The translations under genes were made by a program, and so were the position numbers. A stretch of 64,000 nucleotides of DNA from Bradyrhizobium sp. U87765 SZCCT0048 (GTDB lineage Bacteria; Pseudomonadota; Alphaproteobacteria; Rhizobiales; Xanthobacteraceae), in contig NZ_JAFCMM010000001.1 in assembly GCF_018131225.1 (NCBI RefSeq), positions 1,612,001-1,676,000 on the forward strand, read 5' to 3'. Under the pieces are notes generated by a model. It had not been told where the DNA came from. It searched no databases and saw only the letters and a list, made by a program, of their open reading frames with translations. This document shows positions 7,695 through 15,785 of the stretch, piece by piece (position 1 is the stretch's first letter; each line of letters opens with the position of its first letter).

Positions 7695-8885
7695 TCACCC
7701 CACCGGCAGGCGGAACAGCTCGACGGGATCGGCAAACCCCTTGAGTTGCGACGGGCCGATGCTGGCGGCGCGCGCGTCCGGCAGCAGCCCGGCGAAGCGG
7801 GGCGAGGCGAGCAGCGGATGGCCGCCGTCGGCGCATACCGACTGGATGCGGCTGATGAGATTGACGTCGCGGCCGATCACCGTGAAATCCATGCGCCGGC
7901 CGGAGCCGATGTTGCCGTAGCTAACCTCGCCGTAATGCAGCGCGATTCCGGCCTCGACGGCGACGCCGCCGATGCCGCCAGCAAGGTTGCCGAGCGCCGC
8001 CTGCGCCGCGTCATGTGCAGCGGCGCAGGCCGCAGCTGCATCCTCGTGATGGAAGAACGCCAGCACGGCGTCGCCCATGAACTTGACCACCTCGCCGCCG
8101 GCGTCGGTGATCGCCGGCACGACACGGTCGAAATAGCCGTTGAGCATCGCAATCACCTGGGCGCAGGGTTGCGCACCGGACCATGCCGTGAAGCCGCGCA
8201 GGTCGCACAGCAGCAACGCCGCCTCCAGCGTCTCGACCTGCCCGCGCCGGATGCGGCCGCCGAGAATACGCTGCGCGGTGATCGGGCCGACATAGGTGTC
8301 GAGCAGGGTCAATTCGACCTTGCGCAGGGTGCGCAGCTCGCACAGGTTGCGCAGCGCCGGCACGATACGCTCGATCGCCACGCGCTCGCTGGCGGTAAAG
8401 CCGCCGGGGCGCGCGGTACAGAACGTCACCGCACTGACCGGCCCGTCAGTCGTGTTGAGCGGACGAACCATCATATCGACAAGGCCGCGATCGCGGTAGA
8501 CGTCGATCAGGGTCCAGTTGCGGGCCTCGCGGCGATCGAGCCGCACGTCGAGCGGCTCGCCATGGTCCATGACAAAACGCGCCGGACTGTGCACGAAATC
8601 CGTTGACGTCTCGATGCCATGGGAGCGGTCGTAGATCTCGACGGAGCTGTTTGGCGACCATGCCAGCGTGCGGCCGAGAATTTCCGGATGCAGCGTACGC
8701 AGGTGAAGCGCAAGACGATCGACCGGCAGCCCGGCTGCGCGCAGCCGCCGCCCGAGCCCGGCGACAAGGCCGGCGTCGTCGAGATCATGGCACTCGTCCC
8801 CGGACATCCATTCGACGCAGCCGAGCAGCGCCGCCGCCAGGGGCGTGCGGGCTGCGACATGCGGATGGCTCAGGATCATGGTCAT
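7695..8885 (-). CDS. Class III adenylate/guanylate cyclase with N-terminal sensor-like region
   Basis: 396 residues. The C-terminal half (about 210-370) is a class III cyclase homology domain, which makes cAMP or cGMP from ATP or GTP. The first metal-binding Asp lies in AALLLCDLRGFTAWS and the second in EVVKFMGDAVLAFF; GRDVNLISRIQSV supplies the transition-state Asn/Arg. The N-terminal half (about 1-200) lacks transmembrane segments and resembles no domain I can name. The start at 8885 has GGGAGAG just upstream; the open frame continues far upstream through the transporter gene but this is antisense-type coding shadow. It follows the EmrB-like gene by 32 bp and is probably co-transcribed with it. 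The substrate base is not determined from sequence. Confidence 0.88.
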   Translation of the reverse strand: MTMILSHPHVAARTPLAAALLGCVEWMSGDECHDLDDAGLVAGLGRRLRAAGLPVDRLALHLRTLHPEILGRTLAWSPNSSVEIYDRSHGIETSTDFVHSPARFVMDHGEPLDVRLDRREARNWTLIDVYRDRGLVDMMVRPLNTTDGPVSAVTFCTARPGGFTASERVAIERIVPALRNLCELRTLRKVELTLLDTYVGPITAQRILGGRIRRGQVETLEAALLLCDLRGFTAWSGAQPCAQVIAMLNGYFDRVVPAITDAGGEVVKFMGDAVLAFFHHEDAAAACAAAHDAAQAALGNLAGGIGGVAVEAGIALHYGEVSYGNIGSGRRMDFTVIGRDVNLISRIQSVCADGGHPLLASPRFAGLLPDARAASIGPSQLKGFADPVELFRLPVG

Positions 8886-8917
8886 TGCCGTCTCTCCCAG
8901 TGGAACGTACACGACCG

Positions 8918-10525
8918 TCAGTGCCCCCCACCGCCGGACAGCTGGGCCGGTGGCTTGAGCAGCAGCGCCGCCACCATGGCGACGATCAGCGCTGCACCGA
9001 GCAGATAGAAGGTGTCGCTGAACGCCATGATGTTGGCCTGCTGGCGCACCCGCAGCGCCATCGCGACGATCGCCTTGTGCTGGGCGGCGGCGACATCGGA
9101 CACGCCATGGCTGAGGAAATAGTTGGTCAGCTGGCTGAGCCGCGCCCGCGTCGCCTCGCCGAGCAGCGACACCGGCTGGCTCAGGATGCTGGAGTGAAAC
9201 TGTTCGCGCTTGGTCTGGAACGTCTGCAGCATGGCGATGCCGATGGCGCCGCCGAGGTTGCGCATCATGTTGAACAGCGCCGAGGCGGAGCCGGCGTTCT
9301 CCGGCTCGATGCCTGCGGTCGCCACCGCCGACAGCGGCGCGAAGCACAGCGCCTGCCCGACCGCCCGCACGATATTCGGCCACAGCAGCTGGTCGGCGGC
9401 ATAGTCCACCGTCATGTAGATGTTCATGAAGTTGCTGACAGCGAACAGAGCGAGACCAAACGCGATCAGGAGCCGCACGTCGATCAGCTTCATCAGCCGC
9501 GGCACCAGCGGGATCAGCACCAGTTGCGGCAGGCCGGTCCAGGCCAGAACGAAGCCGATCTGCTCGGAATTGTAGCCCTGGATGCGGGAGAGATAGAGCG
9601 GCAGCACGAACACCGAGCCGTAGAGCGCAACGCCCAGCAGGAAATTGGCGAGCACGCCGAAGCCGAAGTTGCGCCGCAGGAGCAGCCGGAGGTTGAGCAG
9701 CGGCCGATCGCTCCGCAGCTCGACGATGACGAACAGCGTCAGCGCCACCGCGGCAATGATCGACAGCCGTACGATGAAGGTCGAGCCGAACCAGTCGTCC
9801 TTGTTGCCTTCTTCCAGCACCGTCTGCAGCGCGGCCAGGCCGATCGCCATGGTGGCGATGCCCGGCCAGTCGCCCTGGCGCAGCACATGGAGCTGCATCG
9901 GCCTGGCGTCGAGCGAGGCCCACAGCATCGCGACCATGATCGCGCCCGGCACGAGGTTGACGTAGAAGATGTACTGCCAGCCCCAGTTCTCGGTGAGATA
10001 GCCGCCGATGGTCGGGCCGATCGCCGGTGCAAAGGTCGCGGAGATGGCGAACAGCGCGAGGCCGATCGGCTGCTTGGCCTTGGGCAGCATGGTGATGATG
10101 ATGGTGAACGCCATCGGGATCAGGACGCCGCCGCAGAAGCCCTGCACGGCCCGCAGCGCAATCATTTGCGGCAGGTTCTGCGCCAGTGCGCACGCCGCCG
10201 AGAACACCAGGAACAGGATCGCGTTGGTGAGCAGGTAGACGCGGATCGAGAACGCTCTCGCAAGCCAGGCCGACAATGGAATGACCACGATCTCGGCGAT
10301 CAGGTAGGACGTCGAAATCCAGCCGCCGTCGTCGATGCCCGCGCCGATCGCACCCTGGATGTCGGCGAGCGAAGCGTTGACGATCTGGATGTTGAGCACC
10401 GCCATGAAGGCGCCGAGCGTCGAGCCGGCAACCGCCGTCCACATCTTCAGCGTGCCCGGCGCCGCCGGCGCGGCCGCAGGCGCGGACGGCGCGTTGGGCG
10501 GGGGGGTAAGCGTGAGGGTCGACAT
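8918..10525 (-). CDS. DHA2 family MFS drug:H+ antiporter (EmrB/QacA type)
   Basis: 535 residues with about 14 hydrophobic segments, the DHA2 layout. TLGAFMAVLNIQIVNASLADIQ in TM1 and LRAVQGFCGGVLIPMAFT (motif C-like region nearby, GPTIGGYLTENWGW) are typical of EmrB. Such proteins pair with a periplasmic EmrA adaptor for drug export across both membranes, and an EmrA-like gene lies upstream on the same strand. Unlike most emrAB operons the two genes are 614 bp apart, with repeats in between. ATG at 10525 has GGAG upstream; a start at 10606 would add 27 non-family residues. Confidence 0.88.
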   Translation of the reverse strand: MSTLTLTPPPNAPSAPAAAPAAPGTLKMWTAVAGSTLGAFMAVLNIQIVNASLADIQGAIGAGIDDGGWISTSYLIAEIVVIPLSAWLARAFSIRVYLLTNAILFLVFSAACALAQNLPQMIALRAVQGFCGGVLIPMAFTIIITMLPKAKQPIGLALFAISATFAPAIGPTIGGYLTENWGWQYIFYVNLVPGAIMVAMLWASLDARPMQLHVLRQGDWPGIATMAIGLAALQTVLEEGNKDDWFGSTFIVRLSIIAAVALTLFVIVELRSDRPLLNLRLLLRRNFGFGVLANFLLGVALYGSVFVLPLYLSRIQGYNSEQIGFVLAWTGLPQLVLIPLVPRLMKLIDVRLLIAFGLALFAVSNFMNIYMTVDYAADQLLWPNIVRAVGQALCFAPLSAVATAGIEPENAGSASALFNMMRNLGGAIGIAMLQTFQTKREQFHSSILSQPVSLLGEATRARLSQLTNYFLSHGVSDVAAAQHKAIVAMALRVRQQANIMAFSDTFYLLGAALIVAMVAALLLKPPAQLSGGGGH

Positions 10526-11139
10526 GACCGGACTCCATCGGTGTGTTGCGATGACCATGCCGCAGGATCTGCGCAGCGATAATCGCGGAAAGGTGGAAAG
10601 GATCATCCCGCGGGAGTGGAAGGTGTGAAGCAGGCGAGGCTTCGATTGCGAACCAAAAGCGGGCCATCACATTCGGCGTCATGCGCGGGCCAGACCCGCG
10701 CATCCAGCTTGCGCGCCGCGTGTCGCAACGCTTGAATCTGGATCCATAGCAACTCGGCGATACCGAGTTGCGTTCTTTGATGACCCAAAACCGAAACATC
10801 GGGCTCGGGCTGTCACGGCGCCGGCGCGCCGGCCCGGTGATGACGCAGAGAAGAGGCAAAGGCGCCTTTACATTTTCGGCATCCACTTCCGCGATCAGCC
10901 TCCTCATGGTGAGGAGCGGCCCAGCGGGCCGCTTCGCGAACCATGAGTTCGAGACGTTCGACGCCGCTCGGCAAATGAATTCAACCCGGCGATCCGGCCG
11001 GCTCGTGGCAACACAACGCCGAGCTCTTGTGCCGGATCGCCGGGCCGCGACGGGGACGCAGTGGGGGTCAAAGCGTCGCCGCCTGTCGTCGCGGCAAGAC
11101 GATGGCTCGCGGAGGTCGGGCGAGCCACCGCCGTCGCCG
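10526..11139. other. 614-bp gap between emrA-like and emrB-like genes, rich in palindromic repeats
   Basis: No protein gene is supported. Three dispersed-repeat units are visible: GTCATGCGCGGGCC...GCATCCAGCTT at about 10678-10710, a CCGGCGCGCCGG-centred partial CGTCATCACCGGG-type unit at about 10816-10850, and a CCTCATGGTGAGG-type unit at about 10902-10947. Their hairpins lie in the presumed mRNA between the two efflux genes and could reduce read-through, but no classical U-tract terminator is seen. Confidence 0.7.
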
Positions 11140-12351
11140 CTACATCATGCCGCCGGCGTCGTTGGCGGCATTGCGGGTGGGACGGAGCACACGGCGCCCA
11201 GCGGTGGCGGTGCCCGTCGGGGCGTTGCGCGCGGCCAGCACCGTGGCCTTGGTGTCCACCGTCGGCTCGACCGACATGCCGGCGCGCAGAAGGCCCGCGT
11301 CGGCGGGATCGTCGAGCACGATCTTGACGGGAATGCGCTGCACGATCTTGGTGAAGTTGCCGGTGGCGTTGTCCGGCGGCAGCAGCGCGAACTCGAGGCC
11401 GCTGGCCGGCGACAGGCTGTCGACATGGCCCTTGAGGCGCAGATCCGGGAAGCTGTCGATGCGCACCTCGACCGGCTGGCCGTCGCGCACATAGGTCAGT
11501 TGCGTCTCCTTGAAATTCGCCACCACATAGGCGGCGTGCAGCGGCACCACGGCCATGAGCTGGGTGCCCGCGGTGACGAACTGGCCGACACGCAGCGTGC
11601 GCGCACCGACCTGGCCGGCCACCGGCGCGGTGATGGTGGTGTAGGACAGATTGAGTTCGGCCTGGCGCGCGGCAGCCTCGCTCTTGGCAAGCTGGGCCTG
11701 CGCCTGCTCGCGCTCGGTGGTCAGCACCGCCACCTTCTTCTGCGCGGCGACGAGACCGGCGTTGTCACGCTGCAGCTGCGCCGCGGTCTGGGCGCGAACG
11801 GCCTCGGTCTGCTGCGCCCGCTGGATGGTGCCCGAGCCCGTCTGCATCAGGTCGCGATAGCGCGCGGCGTCCGACACCGCGAAATCGAGCGAGGCCTGAG
11901 TCGCCTCGATCGACGCCCTGGCCTGATCGACCAGCGACTGCTGCAGCACGATCTGGGCATCGAGATTGCGGATGGTCGCGCCGGTGGCGGCAACATCGGC
12001 CCTGGCCTGGGCGAGCGCCGTGCGATAGTCGCGATCGTCGATGCGCGCCAGCACCTGGCCGGCGGCGACCTCGGCATTGTCCTGCACCAGCACGTCGGCG
12101 ATGTAGCCGGCGATCCTGGGCGCGATGATCGTCGAGTCGGCCTTCACATAGGCGTCGTCGGTGGACTGCAGGAAGCGTCCGCTGGTCCAGTAGTCGTAGC
12201 CATAGACGCCGGCGAGCGCCGTGCCGGCCATCAGCACGACCGCGAGCACGCCACGGCGGAGCATCTGGCGACGGGACACCGGGGCGGCGGATGCAGCGGC
12301 CGAGCCTTCGGTGGCCGTGGCAAAACTCTCGGGGCGGGGCATTTCAACCAT
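11140..12351 (-). CDS. HlyD/EmrA family membrane-fusion protein
   Basis: 403 residues. A cytoplasmic start with Arg-rich SRRQMLRRG is followed by one transmembrane segment (about 31-50) and a periplasmic adaptor. The adaptor begins FLQSTDDAYVKADSTIIAPR, the biotinyl-lipoyl-like start characteristic of EmrA, followed by a long alpha-helical coiled coil (about 110-215) and the returning lipoyl half LSYTTITAPVAGQVG. It should bridge the MFS pump to an outer-membrane channel; no TolC-like gene is nearby. ATG at 12351 has GGAG upstream. The C-terminus has an unusual TGTATAGRRVLRPTRNAAND tail. Divergent from a LysR gene across 163 bp with a strong inverted repeat. Confidence 0.88.
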   Translation of the reverse strand: MVEMPRPESFATATEGSAAASAAPVSRRQMLRRGVLAVVLMAGTALAGVYGYDYWTSGRFLQSTDDAYVKADSTIIAPRIAGYIADVLVQDNAEVAAGQVLARIDDRDYRTALAQARADVAATGATIRNLDAQIVLQQSLVDQARASIEATQASLDFAVSDAARYRDLMQTGSGTIQRAQQTEAVRAQTAAQLQRDNAGLVAAQKKVAVLTTEREQAQAQLAKSEAAARQAELNLSYTTITAPVAGQVGARTLRVGQFVTAGTQLMAVVPLHAAYVVANFKETQLTYVRDGQPVEVRIDSFPDLRLKGHVDSLSPASGLEFALLPPDNATGNFTKIVQRIPVKIVLDDPADAGLLRAGMSVEPTVDTKATVLAARNAPTGTATAGRRVLRPTRNAANDAGGMM

Positions 12352-12441
12352 TGTCGTCTCCTGTGGCCGGCCGGGCCGGCCCATCAATTCGTCGTGGGGG
12401 AACATGCGATTTCCCGCTCGATCTGATAATCTCGGAAGGAT

Positions 12442-12478
12442 GGGAAGGATTATCCGCTCAGGCTGGATAATCCTTCCC
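12442..12478. promoter_or_regulatory. Perfect 14-bp inverted repeat, probable operator of the efflux/LysR pair
   Basis: GGGAAGGATTATCC (12442-12455) and GGATAATCCTTCCC (12465-12478) are exact reverse complements with a 9-bp spacer. A further partial GATAATC/GGAAGG copy lies just left at about 12425-12440. The site is 91 bp from the emrA-like start and 37 bp before the LysR start, a classical place for a LysR-type binding site. It could also fold in the LysR leader RNA. Confidence 0.7.
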
Positions 12479-12514
12479 CGGACTTTTGGAATTCACCAAG
12501 CAATCGAGCCACTT

Positions 12515-13444
12515 ATGGATCGCCTCACCAGTTTGACCGTGTTCGGCCAGGTGGTCGAAAGCGGCGGCTTTTCTGCCGCGGGACGCCGGCTCAACATGTC
12601 CGTCACCATGGTGAGCAACCACGTCCAGTCGCTGGAGGATCATCTCGGCGTGCGGCTGCTCAACCGCACCACCCGCAAGGTCAGCCTGACGGAGATCGGC
12701 CAGGCCTATTACGAGCGCACGCGGCAGATCCTTGGCGATCTCGACGAGGCGGACCGCATCGCCGACGCCATGAACGCGACGCCGCGCGGCACGCTGCGGA
12801 TCTACGCCAACCCGTCGCTGGTGCGGTTCCTGACGCCGGTGATTGCCGAGTACCTCGCGCTCTACCCGTCGGTCTCGGTGGAGTCGTCCGGGGGCGAGCG
12901 CATGATCGATCTGGTCGAGACGGGCATCGATCTGGCGATCATGACCATGATTCCTTCCGAGGATTCCTCCCTGGTGACGCGCAAGCTGACACCATGGCGT
13001 CATCTCGTCTGCTGCGCGCCGGCCTATCTGGAGCGTCATGGCGCCCCGCAGGAACTGGCCGACCTCGCCGCGCACAACTGCCTGCGTTACGCCCATTACC
13101 CCTATGGTAATGAGTGGCGGTTCGAGGACGGCGACGGCCAGCCGCTGATGGTCAAGGTCGGCGGCAACGTCGTCACTCATTCCGGCGAAATGCTGCGCAT
13201 GCTGGCGCTCGGCGGCCATGGCATCTTCCTGGCGCCTAGCTTCATGATCGCCGATGACCTGAAGAACGGCCGGCTGGTGCGGCTGCTCGCGAACCACCGC
13301 CCGGTCGAGTTCATCATCAACGCGATCTATCAGCATCGTCATCACCTCTCCAGCAAGGTCCGCGCCTTCATCGACCTCCTCGCCGAGCGCTTCGCCGAGC
13401 ACCGCAAATGGATGAACCCGCCGCTCGACGGCGAGGAGGCCTGA
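12515..13444 (+). CDS. LysR family transcriptional regulator (AaeR/DsdC-like group)
   Basis: 309 residues. DNA-binding domain MDRLTSLTVFGQVVESGGFSAAGRRL followed by VSNHVQSLEDHLGVRLLNRTTRKVSLTEIG (about 1-62). The effector domain has DLAIMTMIPSEDSSLVTRKL and ends with an extended charged C-terminus. Divergent from the EmrA-like gene with a perfect inverted repeat between them, so it most likely controls the efflux genes in response to a small ligand. The ATG at 12515 is chosen because it gives the standard LysR N-terminus; there is no strong ribosome-binding sequence. Confidence 0.88.
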   Translation: MDRLTSLTVFGQVVESGGFSAAGRRLNMSVTMVSNHVQSLEDHLGVRLLNRTTRKVSLTEIGQAYYERTRQILGDLDEADRIADAMNATPRGTLRIYANPSLVRFLTPVIAEYLALYPSVSVESSGGERMIDLVETGIDLAIMTMIPSEDSSLVTRKLTPWRHLVCCAPAYLERHGAPQELADLAAHNCLRYAHYPYGNEWRFEDGDGQPLMVKVGGNVVTHSGEMLRMLALGGHGIFLAPSFMIADDLKNGRLVRLLANHRPVEFIINAIYQHRHHLSSKVRAFIDLLAERFAEHRKWMNPPLDGEEA

Positions 13445-13454
13445 GGAAGCCGCA

Positions 13455-14117
13455 TCAGCCGGTGAACACCGACAGCTCGACGTCCTCGCCGAACGCCAGC
13501 GACGTGTAGCGGCCGACCGGGTCGCGCACGATCGCGAGATACTCCTCGCTCCAGTCCGCGTTGTCGGCAATGATCACGGCGCCCGGGCGCAGCCGCGGCG
13601 CGAGCAGCGCCAGCACCGCCGGATAGAGCGGCTTGGCGCCATCGAGCAGCACGAGATCGATCGGCTCCGGCATGTGGTGCGCCAGCGTCTCCAGCGCATC
13701 GCCCTCGCGGATCTCGACGAGATCGGCGAGGCCGGCCGCCGCGACGGTGTCGCTGGCGCGGGCGACCTTGGCGGGCTCGAACTCGCTGCCGATCAGCCGG
13801 CCGCCGCCATTGTCGCGCAGCGCCGCGGCAAGATGCAGCGTCGAGACGCCGAACGAGGTGCCGAACTCGACGATGTTGCGCGCCCGCACCGCACGGGCCT
13901 GCATGTACAGCAGCCTGCCGGTGTCGCGCGACACCGCGAGGTGATGGTCACGGGCGCGGTGATAGAGCGCGCGGTATTGCCCCGGATCATGCAGCTGGGC
14001 GCGCTCCTGCTCCGTCATGCTCGCGAACTCGACGTTCAGCGCGGCGCTGGAGACGTCGGCATCATCGAGCAGGCGGGCGAGGATCGGCGCCAGCGGCGCC
14101 GTGGTCAGTGTGGTCAT
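13455..14117 (-). CDS. SAM-dependent O-methyltransferase (class I, caffeoyl-CoA/catechol OMT-like)
   Basis: 220 residues. Class I methyltransferase fold: VEFGTSFGVSTLHLAAALRD is the glycine-rich SAM loop (motif I), GSEFEPAKVARASDTVAAAGL the acidic motif II, and LVLLDGAKPLYPAVLALLAPRL, then IIADNADWS, complete the O-methyltransferase pattern. The substrate is unknown. An ATG at 14117 has GGAG at a good distance, whereas an in-frame ATG at 14135 has none, so 14117 is preferred. The gene converges on LysR with a 10-bp gap and diverges from a TetR gene, which likely represses it. Confidence 0.85.
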   Translation of the reverse strand: MTTLTTAPLAPILARLLDDADVSSAALNVEFASMTEQERAQLHDPGQYRALYHRARDHHLAVSRDTGRLLYMQARAVRARNIVEFGTSFGVSTLHLAAALRDNGGGRLIGSEFEPAKVARASDTVAAAGLADLVEIREGDALETLAHHMPEPIDLVLLDGAKPLYPAVLALLAPRLRPGAVIIADNADWSEEYLAIVRDPVGRYTSLAFGEDVELSVFTG

Positions 14118-14171
14118 GAGAAACTCCGTGGTCATGAAAGGCGTGACGTCATCGACGCGCCGGGATAAAAT

Positions 14172-14184
14172 ACGAATAATTCGT
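14172..14184. promoter_or_regulatory. Palindrome ACGAAT-A-ATTCGT, probable TetR operator
   Basis: A perfect 6-bp inverted repeat around one central base in an AT-rich island, 31 bp before the TetR start and 55 bp before the methyltransferase start. Its place in the short divergent region fits a site through which the TetR protein represses both genes. Confidence 0.6.
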
Positions 14185-14214
14185 CGCATTCGCCATTCGC
14201 ATTCGGAAGCCGCC

Positions 14215-14898
14215 ATGCCCGCACGCACGAAACCCCGCATTTCCCTGCGAAAAGCACCACAACAGGCGCGCTCCGCACAACTCGTCGCCGACATCCTGGA
14301 GGCCGCGATTCACGTTCTGACGCGCGATGGCGCACGGCGTTTCACCACCGCCCGCGTCGCCGAGCGGGCCGGCGTCAGCGTCGGCTCGGTCTATCAGTAC
14401 TTTCCCAACAAGGAGGCGATCCTGTTCCGCCTGCAGGTCGACGAGTGGACGCGCACCAGCGCCGTGCTGCGCGCCATCCTCACCGACCGCAGCCATCCAC
14501 CGGAGCAGCGGCTGCGGACACTGGTCGACACCTTCCTGCGCACCGAGCGCGAGGAGGCCTCGCTGCGCGCCGCGCTCGACGACGCCGCACCGCTGTACCG
14601 CGACGCGCCGGAGGCGGTGGCGATGGAGACACACGGCACGCGGATGTTCACCACCTTCCTCGGCGAGCTGATGCCGGACGCGCCGCGGCGCGAGCGCGCG
14701 GTGATGGCCGAGATGATCACCACCGTCATGGGCGCGGTCGGCGACAGCGTGACCACCGATCATTCGGATGCCGACGTGGCCCGCAAGGCGGCCATCCTCG
14801 GCGATATGTTCTGCGGCTATTTCGCCGCGAAAGGCCGGCCCTCACCAGACGACGGACGACACGGCCGGCGCACCGCGGACATCGCTCCGCGCCGCTAG
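14215..14898 (+). CDS. TetR family transcriptional regulator
   Basis: 227 residues. The N-terminal HTH domain (about 18-65) contains ARRFTTARVAERAGVSVGSVYQYFPNKEAIL, a textbook TetR recognition region. The C-terminal helical ligand domain is not assignable. Divergent from the O-methyltransferase gene with a palindrome between them. Its stop codon overlaps by four bases with the stop of the convergent terminase-like gene (14895-14898). Confidence 0.9.
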   Translation: MPARTKPRISLRKAPQQARSAQLVADILEAAIHVLTRDGARRFTTARVAERAGVSVGSVYQYFPNKEAILFRLQVDEWTRTSAVLRAILTDRSHPPEQRLRTLVDTFLRTEREEASLRAALDDAAPLYRDAPEAVAMETHGTRMFTTFLGELMPDAPRRERAVMAEMITTVMGAVGDSVTTDHSDADVARKAAILGDMFCGYFAAKGRPSPDDGRHGRRTADIAPRR

Positions 14899-15332
14899 GC
14901 ATCATCCCGCGGCGCGGAGCGTGCCGCAATCGTGCGCAGCAGCTCGGCGAGATCGTCGACCGCCAGGTCGTCCGTCTTGGCGAGCGCCCGCGCGAGATCG
15001 GCGCCATGGGCGCGGATGCGCAGGCGCGCCCGCGTGACGCTATCCGGATCGAACACGGCTTCAGCGCCGGCAGGCGCGGCGCGTGGCCGCCAGTCGTCGC
15101 GGCTGTCGTCGGCGATCTCCACGAGATCATCGAGCCGCGCCTGCAGGTCGAAGGCGCGGCCGCGCCGGAACGCCGCGCCGAAGCCCCCGGGGTCGAGCCG
15201 GGCCCAGCGCAGCAGCGTCGCAAGCGACGGCACGCCGTCGGCGCCACACAGGCTCTCCAGCGTGCGGCCGCGGCTGATGCCTAAGCTGATGCGGTCGAGA
15301 ACGGTCCGGCGGTAGCGGGATGGATCTTTCAT
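14895..15332 (-). CDS. Phage terminase small-subunit-like protein (orphan)
   Basis: 145 residues. The N-terminal 80 residues have the pattern of Sf6-type phage terminase small subunits: GISRGRTLESLCGADGVPSLATLLRWARLDPGGF, then FRRGRAFDLQARLDDLVEIADDS. This is a helix-turn-helix DNA-recognition fold followed by the conserved EIADD segment. The C-terminal part is charged and not assignable. No terminase large subunit, portal or capsid gene is nearby, so it is a solitary relic or a domesticated DNA-binding protein. The ATG at 15332 has GGAGAG upstream. The assignment is by motif pattern alone. Confidence 0.65.
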   Translation of the reverse strand: MKDPSRYRRTVLDRISLGISRGRTLESLCGADGVPSLATLLRWARLDPGGFGAAFRRGRAFDLQARLDDLVEIADDSRDDWRPRAAPAGAEAVFDPDSVTRARLRIRAHGADLARALAKTDDLAVDDLAELLRTIAARSAPRDDA

Positions 15333-15785
15333 GGCTTGCTCTCCGGCGCATGGCGCGACCCCAGCCGTTTCCGACGCCTGCTCTGCCTCTGTTCCGAATC
15401 TGTTTTGACGCTGGGGGTGTTGCCGCAACGGCGGCCGAAACGTTGCTCGAGCCGCCGCATGCTCGCCGAAAAATATCCGCGCGGTCAGCGCGTTGCCAGC
15501 CAACGGCATGCATCGCGCACGCCGCGCACAGCGGCGACGCCGGGCATGTTCATGATGCGCGGGAGCATGCGCATTGTCGCCGATTTTCCGTCACGCCGCA
15601 ACGTCACACCCGCGAAACCTGTGGTTTGGCCGACGCGACGCCGTCACGCCGCGAGAAGCGATGATGGCGGCGCCAGGGTGCGCTGCTGCAAATTTTTCTC
15701 ATGGCTCGGCCCAACATTGATCGTTTGTGGCCGCGGCGACGCGCCGCTAACGCTCGCAGCATTCCGATTGTCTCAGGAGATGACG
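15333..15785. other. 453-bp intergenic region, nothing recognised
   Basis: Lies between the divergent terminase-like and metallo-beta-lactamase genes. It has several short GC palindromes and runs of CGCCGC but no repeat unit of the dispersed families and no credible reading frame. It should contain both promoters; no clear -35/-10 pair was identified. Confidence 0.5.

Noticed and set aside
8603..10582. Long plus-strand open frame opposite the EmrB-like gene
   Set aside because: Composition is dominated by Arg, His, Gln and Gly as expected from antisense of a membrane protein gene; no motif and no start signal.
7695..10907. A single very long open frame on the minus strand that could be read as one 1070-residue protein
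   Set aside because: Only the last 396 residues show protein motifs (cyclase). The upstream part is out of frame with, and lies over, the EmrB-like gene, has no domain, and has the Arg/His-rich look of a shifted frame in G+C-rich DNA.
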